Positions 23,024 through 38,332 of a DNA stretch of 64,000 nt are shown in pieces. Each line of letters begins with the position of its first letter. Within the stretch, counting starts at the first letter, position 1. The position numbers and the translations under genes were made by a program. The stretch lies in NCBI GenBank assembly GCA_944990035.1, contig CALYLX010000113.1, positions 558,001 to 622,000 of the forward strand, written 5' to 3'. Below the pieces are notes generated by a model. That model ran no database searches, was not told the origin of the DNA, and saw only the letters and a program-made list of their open reading frames with translations. This stretch comes from Clitopilus passeckerianus (lineage: Eukaryota > Basidiomycota > Agaricomycetes > Agaricales > Entolomataceae).

Positions 23024-23676
23024 GTTCCGTTCCAGCCTCGAACCCAGGAACTTTCGGATGGATTGGCAAAGGAGTCAGAACGGCGCAGCGGTTTGGAGGG
23101 CTGAATGTAGATGATCCGCATTCCCCCATTAGGTTATTCTTACCAATCGCGCCAGGGCCTTTCGGTCGCCTCGCTTCGGTCTTCAAGGGGTCTCCAGGGG
23201 CTTGGTGGCACACGACGAGAATTGAATTCAGAATGCCCAGAATACCATTGGTTGACAACTACAATAACCCGATGTACTCGACTAAAGAAAGATTCTACAA
23301 GACCCGCCTGAATCTAAATGACTGAACTATCTATGTGCAAAAATACAGTGAGTGCGATATGCCCAAGGAAAGATGAATGGAGGGAAATGCTATGGAGACA
23401 GGTCGTAGAAGAGGAGAAAGATAGGATAAGATTAAAGTCTAGGGGGAGGGGAAGTCCATAAGGTAGTCCAGAAGGAGAAGAAAATGCAGGTAGAGAATGA
23501 GATCGACCAATGGCGGAAATGTGGAGAGCGATGAAAGCGAGACATGAGATGATAGATGACGTTTGGGCGGCAAACCCTTGAGTTGAATGCAATTCAGTTC
23601 GTGGATGACGCCTGGCCCACTGGAAAGAAGAGCAGTTAGCCATGAGGTTTGAAGTCACATATGACGAGGAACATAC
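23024..23676. other. Intergenic or 5' region of the SR-like gene
   Basis: Contains the Arg-rich open segment at 23141-23260 that might be an upstream exon of the SR-like gene. Otherwise no supported gene. Confidence 0.4.
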
Positions 23677-24357
23677 CTAGTGGGCGAAGTCCATCTCGCC
23701 CTTGGGGTGGAAGTTGTAGACATACTCGAATTGTGGGCCAGTTTCTGGACTATGAGGGTAGCGCTTGCACTTCTCGACGGTAGACCATTCCCTGGCGATG
23801 ATCTTGAGAGCTTCCTCTCCGTTCCTGGCAGCCCCGCTCTCAACGAGCCAGCAGCCAATGACCATTCCAGTCCGGCCAATGCCACCACGACAGTGAACAG
23901 CGCTGATCCTGCCGCGGTGCTCGTTGTCTCGGAGGACGTCTAAAACGGAATACATAAGGTCAATGGAGGTCGGGAGAGACCGGTCCCGTATCGGGAAGCG
24001 ATGATATTCAAGGGAGTCAGTGTCGACGCCCAATAGCTCTGCGCGGCTGGCAAGAAGCGATGCATAGGGAATAAGTTCGCCCGACTCAGTGAGGTCAATG
24101 AACGTCCGTACACCAGCCCTTAGCAGGCTATCGAGCTTTGGGTTGTTAGGGTTCTTGGGTGTCCACGGGTACTCGCAAGCAAGTAAAAGAGGGGTTGCCC
24201 AGTAGGAATTTGGAATAGGGCGAGGGCAGACGGCGGTAAGCGGTCGAAAACGGTCGACAGCAGATAGAGCGTTAATTCTTCGCTGAACAACTTGCATATC
24301 CTTGGTTATAGGAGTGGTACTAGAGTGAGATGATGATGAATGTCTGAAGGTAGCCAT
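23677..24357 (-). CDS. Protein-tyrosine / dual-specificity phosphatase
   Basis: Single-exon gene of 226 aa, unusual in this intron-rich window. The catalytic P-loop is complete: HCRGGIGRTG (CX5R, around residues 157-166), preceded by the general-acid loop region (RFPIRDRSLPTS) with an Asp in place. Such enzymes form a phosphocysteine intermediate and dephosphorylate Tyr and often Ser/Thr. Upstream parts (CPRPIPNSYWATPLLLACEYP) resemble small phosphatases that start with a substrate-facing loop rather than receptor-type PTPs. ATG at 24357; stop at 23677. It is divergent from the maltase gene across about 2.1 kb. Target unknown. Confidence 0.85.
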   Translation of the reverse strand: MATFRHSSSSHSSTTPITKDMQVVQRRINALSAVDRFRPLTAVCPRPIPNSYWATPLLLACEYPWTPKNPNNPKLDSLLRAGVRTFIDLTESGELIPYASLLASRAELLGVDTDSLEYHRFPIRDRSLPTSIDLMYSVLDVLRDNEHRGRISAVHCRGGIGRTGMVIGCWLVESGAARNGEEALKIIAREWSTVEKCKRYPHSPETGPQFEYVYNFHPKGEMDFAH

Positions 24358-28832
<4,475 letters not shown>

Positions 28833-29960
28833 GATTGTGTGGCGTAAAGGAGTAGAGGTTGTAAAATTGGATGCAGTCTTAGAGTTGGCTTGAATTTATT
28901 TGGAATAAATCTTCGTCCTCATGTATTGATATAGAAAACTTGATTTGATGACTTGGGATAAGAGGATAGGGAAATATAAACGTGGCTAGTAATCCACTAT
29001 AGAGAGAACAAAAGCCGGATGAACCTTAGACGCGGTAGCTATACCTTTCTGCGAACTCTACGGATTGCTGTGTTTTTCGTATGATTATCATCAGCATGAG
29101 TTGTTTGTGGGCGTCACGGTACCACTGCGGGTGGTTTGGATTGGATTGTTCAGATCTCGTCAAAATTTAAATGCTTGAGGGTCAGTAAGGAAATCTTGCA
29201 AATAAATTTCGATGCCACCATAGAAATTCTAGATAGTCTCACTGCGCGCAAGGCGCCGAATTGAGCCCTGCTCATTTTTCATTGCGTGACGCTGTCGAGG
29301 TCAAACCCGCCTCGAAGCGGAGCTCGAACCTTGGCAAGGCACATATCAGTGTCTCCGCCTCCCGAAGACACAGGCCCCGAGACGGGGCATCTGCGTTTAA
29401 GCCCATGTGGTTCCCATTGGCTTGACGCTATCCAACATTTTGCCTTCTGCCTGAACTGCGCCAGAGGACTTTGCATGAAAGACATGGGCTTTGTCATGGC
29501 GCTGGTACTCCTGAATGAGAACAATCGACACCGGCATTCTTCGTCCGATTCGTCCTGTCAGTCACGAATGTCTCCCAGCCAGACCCAGCCAAGCGCTCCA
29601 CTATTATTGAGTGTCGTATTCGCCTTGCGTGCTCTGACGATTACCCCGGAAACGGCTATTCTAGCGTTAAAGCGCTCAGCCCTGAAACGGTCGGAAATTT
29701 TCCAGTTGGAACGGCGTTGAATCTCAGTCAGGAGCTCGTATTCGACAGAATAGCTTTCGCGGTGACACACAATACTATGGGAAAGCCATAGGCTTCCCTG
29801 ATTCAGACTGAGCTCTAGGTACTGAATCTCAAGTCCTCCGGGACAGCAGTCATCTCGACAGTCGACGTATGTGTCAATGCGTTATGGGTCTCTGTGCTCT
29901 TGTGTGGGCGCAATCTGTTGGCCATCACCCTTACCACGTAAATTTCGACGGGTTTGCAAC
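28833..29960. other. Intergenic
   Basis: About 1.1 kb between maltase and the F-box-like gene; an open frame at 29286-29720 has no family features. No regulatory motif recognised. Confidence 0.5.
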
Positions 29961-31816
29961 ATGTTACGACCCACAGATCGACACGAGGTGATCGTGTGTA
30001 TCCTATCTTAGGAATACTTGTTCGAGTATTTCACAATTTCACCCGCAATCCTACCCGGCAAATATCCCATTTCCCCTGTCTCGCGTGCCAGGTAGGCGTG
30101 TATGATTCGATCGGGCGTCCGCTGAGGTCGATACTTAATAAACCATCGTATTGGGACACATGCGCCTCCACACAGGCAAATGCCTGCCCCTCTCCTCGTA
30201 CCAACCCCATCCCAGATGGGCGTGCCTGTGAGTCGTGTTTTCACCTCCAGCGTTCAGCAACTGACAATGACTTGGACTATCAGACCCTCAAGAGGAAGCA
30301 ACAACAGCAACGATTATGCCCCTGTCACGACTCAAAGAAACCGGACACGCGCTTCCGGAAATTGTTCTGCTCAGTCTTTAGACCGCCTACACCTCCAGTG
30401 GACCGAATCCCCGACGAACTTGTCTCCCAAATATTTCTTTTCGCAACTACCGATACCTCTGACCGGCTCGATGCAACACTTCTTCCCATGACATTCTCTC
30501 ACGTTTCTTCGCGATGGAGACGCATTGCTCTGGCCACCACTCCCTTGTGGACCAAGATAACCATTGCCTTCCCATCGACATCAGAGCAATTGTCCCGCTC
30601 TGCACATTGGATTTCACGCTCACGGACCCAGTCTCTCGATATCCTCTTAGATTTCCGTGACCCGTCATGGGACTGGGAAGTTTCCGAATCAGATCACGAC
30701 CTTGGCTGGAGGGATGTAGATGTCATCCTTCGCCTTCTTCTAACCCATGTGAAGAGATGGAAGCGCTTCGAGCTTCTCAGCGACATATGGATGCCTATCT
30801 TTGTATTCTTGTGTTATACCCGCGATGTAGTCGATGCCCCGCACCTGGAAGGTGTTCACCTGTTCCGGTGTAATGCTTACTTTGCCAATCCAGATGCTGT
30901 CTTTTCTCCTCACGAGATGAAGACTCCGATCCCCTTCTTTGGCGACGCGGTTCTAGAGAAGCTTACCGATGTTACATTTGCTGGCGTTCACGTCGATTGG
31001 GCAGCTTCCTCTCTGCAGAATCTACAAACGCTAGAATTAAAGTATTTTGCAAGTGACGTTGCCCCATCCATGGACGAATTCACGGATATACTTGCAGCGT
31101 GTCCAAACCTTCGGCGGCTCTTCATTGGTGGCCGAGGCCCCAAGATCGAATCACTGTTGGCGAAAGAATCAGGTGTTTCTGATTTATCCAATTTAGCGGA
31201 AACAAAAGTACAGCTTCCCCATCTCGCTGAACTATCCATCGGTTTCACCGATCCGGACCACGCCATTCAGCTCCTGGATATGTTTGATGCTCCCAACATA
31301 CGGAAGCTGATTCTTCTAGGAATGTTCTTCGATCTCGGCTGTCCATTCCCCCGTCCCCTCAACGCTGACCTGCTGTTGACATGGCTGCATGAACGTCAAG
31401 ACAAAGCCGCGCCCACCGTCCCTCTCTCGAAACTCACGTCCCTTGTACTTGAAGACATTGACGCCTCTACCGAGGTGTTCGCCAAATTCTTCGACGACCT
31501 TCACGATTTGCAATGCCTTACCCTATACCGAGCCACTAATAATTCCCTCCTCGCCCTCTCCCCGAACGACCTCTCCGTCCTGCCTTGCAGAAAACTAGCC
31601 GAGCTGGTTTGTTATAATCAGGACCCCGCCGTTCTTGTGGACACGCTTCAAGCCCGGCTTGATCATTCTGAGCCCCCACGGTTCCAGTCGGTATCGCTTA
31701 CAGCGGCGGCGGAGATACCGACCGTAGTAATGACTAGACTACACGAGCTAGGGGTCCTCGTAGAAGTCCAGGTTGAACCTGACTTTGAGGAGGTTTGTGG
31801 TGACGATGATTCTTGA
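29961..31816 (+). CDS. F-box-like / LRR-like protein
   Basis: Typical agaricomycete F-box-like protein. An F-box-type segment (PVDRIPDELVSQIFLFA ... FSHVSSRWRRIALATTPLWTKI) is followed by irregular leucine-rich repeats (LQNLQTLELKYF, CPNLRRLFIGG, LPHLAELSIGF, LSKLTSLVLEDI). Such proteins are thought to present substrates to SCF ubiquitin ligases; members are numerous and fast-evolving in mushrooms. The main exon is open from before 29960 to 31816 but has no in-frame ATG until after the F-box. I propose a tiny first exon, ATG 29961 to 29987 (MLRPTDRHE), and an intron 29988-30091. A start further upstream is also possible. A Cys-rich stretch (CESCFHLQ) precedes the F-box. Confidence 0.75.
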
Positions 31817-32913
31817 TACACTCTTTCCCAGTGTAATGAACGCCCACTCCGTCATCTGTTCGAACCATGCTGTATACTGTCTGTGACGATCTATGTCCAT
31901 TGTAGCCCCATTATTTGTTCTTTACTTCCACGAACAGCATCGTAACTTCTCCTCATGCCTGCCCCTGCCCCTAGCCCAGCCTTCCCCTATTAGCCTGCAT
32001 TGACCTTGCATTGTGAAATAATGGCTGCTAGCCCATTCCCCGCCTGATGTTAGAAAACTTTTCTTCTACGACTTTAAATGTCATTCGAGGGGAAACGAGT
32101 CATGACATCCCCACATTGTTAGATGAAATATCCAAGGTACTACCGCGGACGCCACCTGTGTGCTTTTGCTTGGCTTTTGCTCGAGCCTAGATCACGAGGG
32201 AAATGAATTGGAAGCATTCAGATAGTATCGTCAACCACGAGTCATTTTCCCGGCATTCAAATTTTATCGTCACGGTGCCCTCTTCAATTCGGGTGCAAGT
32301 GCAGATCTGCTAGAATAGACCTTGTGTCCTCCGAGAACGACGCAAATGATCCGACCATTCCCTACATTTTTGTATTGGCAGGCACAATGTCCCGTTGTTC
32401 TAGAACCAACTTATCAGTGTCAATACCCACCCTTTAGAGTTCCTGGTTCTCTTGGAGGCTTCATAAATGCTCGACCATATATTTCTGTAATTGTGTGAGA
32501 AGGGATTGACATAGGAATTGGAATTGACGCGAGCCATCGTGTGAGATTTTGCGAGTTTGATGGCCGTTCCTTGTCAAGAATCTTCAGCACCTTCTCTTCT
32601 TCCAAAAGAACACGTCTATTGACGGATTTTCTCTCATATGGCAGTATACGTCTGTCAAAGGACCTGCCTACTGAGGAAGTGATTATCGTCTACCGGTGTC
32701 TTGGAGCTTGGAGTACCATACTGTATTCCGCCTCGTGTCATTCGTTACTCCGGAAGGTGCCACCAAGTGGTACTCTGATCAGCCAGGTGATCAACATGAG
32801 AACGCTTGGTTTTCCAAGCGAAATTAGGACAAACATATTCTTCTCTCACATCGTGATGCTGGTTTAAGCCAGTCCCACCTTCTTCACTCACATTCTTATC
32901 CCCCCGTACGGCG
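31817..32913. other. Intergenic
   Basis: About 1.1 kb between the F-box-like gene and the 7TM gene. Nothing recognised. Confidence 0.5.
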
Positions 32914-34396
32914 ATGTCAAGCAACAGTGAGGTGTTGACCGAAGTCGGTGACGACTTTGTGCTGAAGGTGGCTCGGGTGGTTCCTGGTGCAATTTGCTAT
33001 GGTGAGTTTAGGTATTCATACTGTCACCCAAACTCTCTGGCTTACCGTTGCATTCCAGGCATATATATCATTCTAATGTCATTTGTTATCGTTATATTTG
33101 CGTACGTGCTCATTCTGTGAATCTTGAGTCAAAATTGACGGTTGGCGCTTAGACAACCAGGCTTCACCTCACGAGGATCCAACATCTTCTTACTCACAGT
33201 TACAAGCCTGATGTTCATAGGGGGGACAATATTCCTTTCCCTGGACGTATCGGACCTGGTCCGACGGATGCAAATAATAATGGTCAATCACCGAGAGCCT
33301 GGCATGCGGGCAAATTTAGACGTCGCAAATGAGCAACTGAAGAAAATGGTCTGGACGGGGCAAATGCTGTTCATCTTTATGGTGAGTACCCTGACCGGCT
33401 GAAGGAGGATGCAACGCTCATATTTTCCCTCCAGCTCATCCTGGGCGATTCAGTAGTTGTTTGGCGAACATGGACCGTCTGCTTTGGTTTCCGGAAGTGG
33501 GTTGCAATACCTATTGCCACATGGATAGGGTCTCTCAGTACGTACACAAATTTCATCCCAAAAATCTCTCCTAAATAGTTCTTCTTCAACAGCTGCTGGT
33601 CTCTTCGAATTAGGATGTGACATCCATACAGACTGGGCAATCACTGACCTCACCCCCACCGCCGCTTCCGTTGGGGCTCAGACCTGTGCTCACGCCGATC
33701 TCTCGAGCTATACCCTATCCTACGTGACAAATATCTTTTGTACGCTCATCATCGCTTTCCGAGCATGGCAAGTCATCGTCTCAATATAACTTGAAACTTC
33801 CACTTGTACCTGAGACAGGGAACATCGACGTGTGATGTCCACATATCTTGGCCATACGAGGAGGAAGACCCAGGTAGAGAAGGTGTTGACGCTAATTATC
33901 GAGTCTGGCTTTTTGTATATCATTATCTACGTGAGCTTCACTTCCCCTCCTACTCGCAAGCATCGTCCTGAATCTACTTCCCCCAGACACTGCAAGCTGT
34001 TCCAATTTATGGCGCCAAGCTCAACCATGCTGGGCTGACAGCATTCAATGTTGTCAATGCCATCATTCAACAAGCTCTCGTACGCATCCCACATCCCACC
34101 TCTCGCCGCATCTGACTCACTTCCACCCATAGGGAATGTACCCCACGATCATCATCGTCCTAGTGAAGATGCGTAAATCCCTATGGGACACTAAAGAAGT
34201 CTCCGAAGCTGTCCATTCTCAAGGCATGCGGTTCGCTTCCGGAAGCGAGGCTATATCAGATACCATGATTGGGGACTCCAGGTACCGGTCGGAACACACA
34301 AATACGACGAGCTCTGGAGGAAAAGTGGAAAAGAAGCCAAGTCGAGAAGACCTGGAGAAAGAAGGAAGACAGGAAATGGAAGAGGACCATCGCTAA
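32914..34396 (+). CDS. Seven-transmembrane-type membrane protein of unknown function
   Basis: ATG at 32914; about eight exons, stop at 34396, near 350 aa. Hydrophobic helices follow each other: GIYIILMSFVIVIFA, FLLTVTSLMFIGGTIFL, FIFMLILGDSVVVW, VAIPIATWIGSL, YVTNIFCTLIIAF, a short one around FLYIIIY, and MYPTIIIVLV, giving about seven spans. The C-terminal tail is hydrophilic and acidic (KKPSREDLEKEGRQEMEEDH). The architecture matches a large group of agaricomycete membrane proteins of unknown role, often annotated only as hypothetical. A receptor function is possible, but no ligand-type signature is visible. Confidence 0.7.
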
Positions 34397-34741
34397 ACAT
34401 TGTCCAGCTGACCTGTCGTGGCGATGGTATGGCTTCCCCTCGATATCTGGCGGCAGTCAAAACGAGCGCTGTGAGCTGCGCTCCATACCGGATGAGCCTG
34501 CCCAGGTGCTCATGGAGTTCGTTGCGCTAGATGACCCTTGCAGATTACGTGTGCTATCGGACGAGCAGTAGTATGCGTTTCAATACCATGTAACTTGATA
34601 CCTTAGTATAGTGTAAAGTATATACCCAAATCTAGTTTTCGTTAATATTCGCACATATGCGTTACCGCGCTTCATGTGCTATGAGAACAGGTGCGCAAGT
34701 CAAGAATAGGCAGTGCTCCTCTGTGAACGTCGGAATACAGA
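34397..34741. other. Convergent intergenic region
   Basis: Between the stop codons of the 7TM gene and the metacaspase. No feature seen apart from AT-rich sequence consistent with 3' ends. Confidence 0.5.
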
Positions 34742-37304
34742 TCACAATAGGAATGTCAGCTGCGTATCCTGGACGTGATGGTTAGATCCATGCAAACCTT
34801 CATTGCACAATTAAGACTCACGATATGATGTGAACTCCCCAGTTGCGGTGTCTGATCGAACTTCGGATTAAGAATCCTTCGCAAGGCCTTGAGCAGCTCC
34901 GCGTACGTCGGGCGATGATTATCCGCTATAGGTGTGTTCGTGAGTATGCAGCAGGTTCAAATGTGAAGGTGTACCTACTTAGTGCCTGAATAAACGCCTA
35001 AGAAGCACAGATAGATGATTAGCGCCGAAGAGAGCGTCAGAAAGGTGATCATCTTACCCAGCTCATAGCACCAACAGCAACACCACCATGGAATGTATCG
35101 GCGCTCGTTTGCCCGTCTTTGCAGCCTGACCACGTAATCTAAAGATCACAGCGATATAAGGATCAGAACCATACCTAAAGGATACCAAAGGAAAGCACGT
35201 ACGACGTCAGCAGGTGTATGTAGCAAAGCTCTGACTTGATCTGTGATCTGGCTCCCTTTCAATCGACCGTGCGATGAGTACTGTCTAGAAGTTAGATATC
35301 ACGAGTTACTCTGGCTTGTTCAAACTTACGATATATGGCAAGTCTGTGCATCAGATATTAGAATGGAACTAGGAGCTGGAATGGAGGAGTCACGTACCGA
35401 GAACGGTCCCGGAGTGGCAAGACTAGGAAAGGAACTTAGATTCGGATTTGAGGGTGTTAATAGTATCTTGGGACGTACGTCGAACAAAGCCTGCGACCAT
35501 AGCCAGAATCAGTCCATGAATTCTCCGAGGCAAGTCAAGCTTTGCTTACCGTCAGACGACAGCCAGCTGGTAGTGGTTTGACCATAAGGGCATGCATTTC
35601 CTGATGCATAAGGTGATTGTGAGCGTCACACAGGAAATAAAAATTGGAATTAATTGACGAACATCGTCGATGATGTGGCCTTTCTTCTTGAAGTCCACAG
35701 GATATATAACTGGGCCAAGGTCAGCTACGATCTCTTCGGATGCTGAACAGGGACTGACCTTCATCAAACCCATCAACCTCATCCCCGTTCAAGTCTTTAG
35801 TTTGACCGCCGTGGCCGGAATCTAGGGTGCTTGTTAGTGAATTCGATAGCGAATGGGGCGTAGAGCAGGCCTACAGTGAAAGAACAGTGAATCATGTGGT
35901 CTGGCGCCTCGAACGAGCCAATGCATCGCATCGAAGATATTTTGCCTAGTAGGCTGCTGCCGAGAGCTCTGAGCATCGTCAGTCAAGATGACGATATCCC
36001 CTGCTCGATAACCCCAGTCCTCTGCCATTCAGCCGTTAGAGATGTAATGAAAGGGGAGCAACATTTCGTACTTATCAAGAAGTCCCGAACATGTCGCGCA
36101 TCATTGATACATCCGCGAAGTTCATTCTGTTGACCTAGGTAGTTGATTCCGATCTGTAGCACCGTGAGTGACCTATTCCCCAACGTAGCACCTATATCAC
36201 ATACACACAATGCCCTCTTCCTCCCCGTACATTTGGAATACTGGAACGGGGTATTGATGTTTGGGTTCGGTCCGATTTTGTTGAGTTTTGCATTGGTATA
36301 CTTCTTCGGGGGTACACGACTCTTCCCGTGACTGGTCTTCGCAGATTGGACGATTATGGGCTGAGCCGATCCGTAACCAGCTTGAGGCAGATGTGAGAAG
36401 CTATGGGATTGGTGAAGGATTGGTTGTGGATGAGGACTCGGAGGCTGCGCGATCAATACTTGAGGATTATTATACGAGGGGGTGCGAGAGTGGGAGCGTG
36501 AGTGGGAATGGGAATGTTTGTGATGAGATGGTGCTTGAATGACTTGAGGTAGCTGGGAGTAACTGTGAGAGGGACGAAGGATTGATTGGAGGTTGGGGCT
36601 CGGCGGTTGGGCTATGATGACCTGAGGCTGCGAGTGCGAATGCGTCCTATGGCGTGAGTGAGAGTGCGAGTGAGAATGCGAGCCCGAGTGTGCTCGTGAA
36701 TGCGAATGTGAACGAGATCTCGCATGGGTATGTGAAGAGTGCTTTCGCGACCTAGTGGGGTATTGCTCCGAATATGATTGCTGTATGGGCATAGCTTGTC
36801 CAATTTGACCTTGAGCAGGGTAACCTTGCATTTGGGGCCATTGGATTTGAGGTTGGTAAACCGCAAACCCACTCCCTTGATAGCTAATGTAGCTTGTTAG
36901 GGAGGCTGCTATCACGAAGAATAACAATTTATGTACTTAGGTGAACTATGGTGTCGTCAGTACCGTAAGTAGGGAGCTGGTCAACGGAAGCAACTACGTA
37001 CTAGTTGTACGAGGGACTAGGGGGGACGAAGCCCCCTCCCGACGACTGGGGAAATGAGGCAGGCGCGAATTGAGCGCTAGTTGCTGTTCCTGGGGGCCTA
37101 GTGACTCGTTAACGAACCGCGGAGCTCAATTGAACATCTCTTTCGCTTACATGGTAATGGGTAACCTATAGTTGCGTGCGGAAAGTGTTAATCAATATTC
37201 GGACCCAGATTGACGATCGAGACATACGTAGGAGCGGGCATCTGTACAGGAGGAGCATGATGGCGATCACGGTCCTCGTAACCGTTCGAGCTGTCCCACA
37301 TCAT
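34742..37304 (-). CDS. Metacaspase (peptidase C14) with His/Ser-rich prodomain
   Basis: Type I metacaspase, a Ca-dependent Cys protease cleaving after Arg/Lys; acts in stress response and protein-aggregate clearance. ATG at 37304 ([16 protein letters not shown]); short Pro/Gln/Gly-rich exons; then a large exon (about 36885-35990) with a prion-like prodomain containing two His-Ser-Arg blocks ([20 protein letters not shown] and [13 protein letters not shown]), each flanked by [16 protein letters not shown] repeats. The catalytic part has [15 protein letters not shown] (normally ALLIGINY-like), [21 protein letters not shown], catalytic His in HYSGHGGQ made by splicing (35880/35820 region), DGFDE, and catalytic Cys in [10 protein letters not shown] at about 35410. 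The end [13 protein letters not shown] is typical. Roughly 520 aa. Divergent from the P450 at 38333. Confidence 0.88.
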
Positions 37305-38332
37305 CTTGCCGAGGTTTCTTAGTTGAGATTCCTTCCGAGAGGTTGGGAGACTATAGGCAAGGTCGGGGGAAACCTTGGTATCTGGTATTAAGGTATTTGC
37401 AAAAATTATGCCTGACAAGAGTCGACAGGATGATGGGAAGAAACAAGCCTCAGAGCGCTGACAGTGGCCGGGATTTGAGTTGGCCCATGGCCATCGGCGT
37501 CGACATTCTTGTTAACTCTGGAGAGATGACTGATTTGGAAAGAATAACATCATATTGATGCTGCGGAATCCACTGAAAGCTGAAACTATTATGGGGGAGA
37601 ATTGATTTTGTCCCAAAACGTCAGCTAAAAGCCTGGAGATTGACCGAAATCAATACCGGTTTTCCCGGGCCGTAGTTTTCTGCCCAAGAACTACCACTCA
37701 AAGCTAAGACCTGCCGAGACTGATACGGTAGGATCAATGGAGCATTGATTCTATCCCAAAAGCTTCGTTGCCATTTCTGGGAATCGGCTATTAACACCCC
37801 GAGCTTCCAGAGCAAAAATTTCCCACCAAAGGTCGGCAAGCCATCAGTGCCAAGCTCTATTGTCAAGTCCTTACCTTCGTCGGTGAGATGCATGATGCGC
37901 TGACGATTGCCCCTTGCTATCCAGGTCCAGCGCTCACATAGGACTTCAACAAACATAAGGAGGCTCAACGCTCATGTTTTACTCGGCAGCACTGAGCACC
38001 TTGACATCCAGCAAGGGCAGAGGACGGCTGGTCGACTTTCAAGCCTTAAAGGCGTCTCTAAATGAACGAGCCAAGTCGAATCATAGTCTTGCCGTGCTGC
38101 TTATTGTGAGACACCATCGAGTTGCCTCATCTTCACAGTCCGTCATCGGTCACCAACGGGCTCGTGGCGCTAGCCTCAAGTATCGTTCATCGGCGACTTC
38201 TAAGATACAACCCACGAAACATGTGTTCAAGGGAAGCCGAGCGCGCAATTCATACATCAAACGACTCCTTGTATCTCGACAAATATAAAGGATGGCTGGT
38301 TGCTTTGTGTCGCACTTAGACTTCCAACTACA
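37305..38332. other. Divergent promoter region, metacaspase / P450
   Basis: About 1 kb. A TATAAA box at 38284-38289 lies 44 bp before the P450 ATG. A minus-strand open frame, 37956-37621 (111 codons, with ATG), looks protein-like (FGGKFLLWKLGVLIADSQKW) but matches nothing I know and may be chance. Confidence 0.45.
38284..38289 (+). promoter_or_regulatory. TATA box of the P450 gene
   Basis: TATAAA 44 bp upstream of the P450 start codon, in the right orientation. Position is plausible for a short 5' UTR. Confidence 0.4.

Noticed and set aside
29286..29720. 144-codon open frame between maltase and the F-box-like gene
   Set aside because: No family features, no likely start context, and nothing to join it to.
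37590..37770. Weak direct repeat (ATTGATT...TCCCAAAA) in the metacaspase/P450 spacer
   Set aside because: Two short imperfect copies only; no target-site duplication or mobile-element feature.
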